A stretch of DNA of 7,344 nucleotides, from the NCBI GenBank assembly GCA_020445005.1, contig JAGRHM010000676.1:1-7344 (forward strand), given 5' to 3'. Below are positions 7,131-7,344 of the stretch, piece by piece. The position numbers were made by a program, and so were the translations under genes. Within the stretch, counting starts at the first letter, position 1, and the number at the start of each line of letters is the position of its first letter. Source of the stretch: Candidatus Competibacteraceae bacterium (lineage in GTDB: Bacteria > Pseudomonadota > Gammaproteobacteria > Competibacterales > Competibacteraceae). The notes under the pieces were generated by a model, which had not been told where the DNA came from, ran no database searches, and saw nothing but the letters and a program-made list of their open reading frames with translations.

Positions 7131-7134
7131 TAGA

Positions 7135-7344
7135 CTACCCTTCAAACCCTGGCGCTGTTTCGGTCGCTGTCGGTAACTCGAAATGTTCCGGGTAGTACAC
7201 AGCCAGCAAATACAATCCTGCGGCGGGCGCGGTAACGCCGGCCCGGGTGCGGTCACGCTGCTCCAGCACTTCCCGCGCCCATTCTATGGGTTGTTCACCG
7301 GCGCCAATCGCCATTAAGACCCCGGCGATGTTGCGCACCATGTG
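7135..7344 (-). CDS. truA: tRNA pseudouridine synthase A, C-terminal end (5' part outside window)
   Basis: The frame is open from the window edge (7342-7344 reads His) to the stop at 7137-7135, giving the final 69 residues, [20 protein letters not shown] and onward. The HMVRN-I-G block, the [24 protein letters not shown] segment and the closing [10 protein letters not shown] are the well-conserved C-terminal signature of TruA. This enzyme converts uridine to pseudouridine at positions 38-40 in the anticodon stem-loop of many tRNAs. The catalytic aspartate lies in the missing N-terminal part. The Met at 7341 is internal to the conserved block, so it is not the start. The gene converges on the ATPase gene and shares no operon with anything visible here. 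The fragment looks intact up to its natural stop. Confidence 0.93.
   Translation of the reverse strand, partial: HMVRNIAGVLMAIGAGEQPIEWAREVLEQRDRTRAGVTAPAAGLYLLAVYYPEHFELPTATETAPGFEG

Overview
This window looks like ordinary chromosomal DNA from a moderately GC-rich bacterium. A proteobacterium, probably gammaproteobacterial, fits best, judged from the style of the TruA tail, the fused ATP sulfurylase/APS kinase and the GC-rich codon use. That placement is an impression from protein style, not a computed result. I see no rRNA, tRNA, CRISPR array or phage genes.

Layout. (1) Positions 1-270 hold the 3' end of an IS630-family insertion sequence: the last 80 codons of its transposase plus a short non-coding tail, probably ending at a CTAG target site. 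(2) On the minus strand, 2030-309 encodes a bifunctional sulfate adenylyltransferase/adenylylsulfate kinase that turns sulfate into PAPS. Its 3' end lies only about 38 bp from the inferred IS end. (3) A 231-bp divergent intergenic region (2031-2261) carries an AT-rich stretch and two perfect short palindromes, and is the obvious place for promoters and operators of both flanking transcription units. (4) On the plus strand, 2262-3524 and 3521-7093 form a translationally coupled pair: a YhaO-like Mre11/SbcD-type nuclease and a 1190-residue YhaN-like SMC/Rad50-type ATPase. (5) After a 41-bp convergent gap with a small triple direct repeat, the minus strand carries the C-terminal end of tRNA pseudouridine synthase A (truA), cut by the window edge.

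How the genes work together. The nuclease and ATPase almost certainly make one DNA-end-processing complex analogous to SbcCD/Mre11-Rad50; the 4-bp ATGA overlap and matching families support this. The sulfate-activation gene and truA are unrelated neighbours on the other strand. No wholly new system is evident. The items most worth a second look are the apparent loss of a catalytic glutamate in the IS630 transposase, the absence of a zinc-hook CxxC in the Rad50-like partner, and the paired palindromes in the divergent promoter region.
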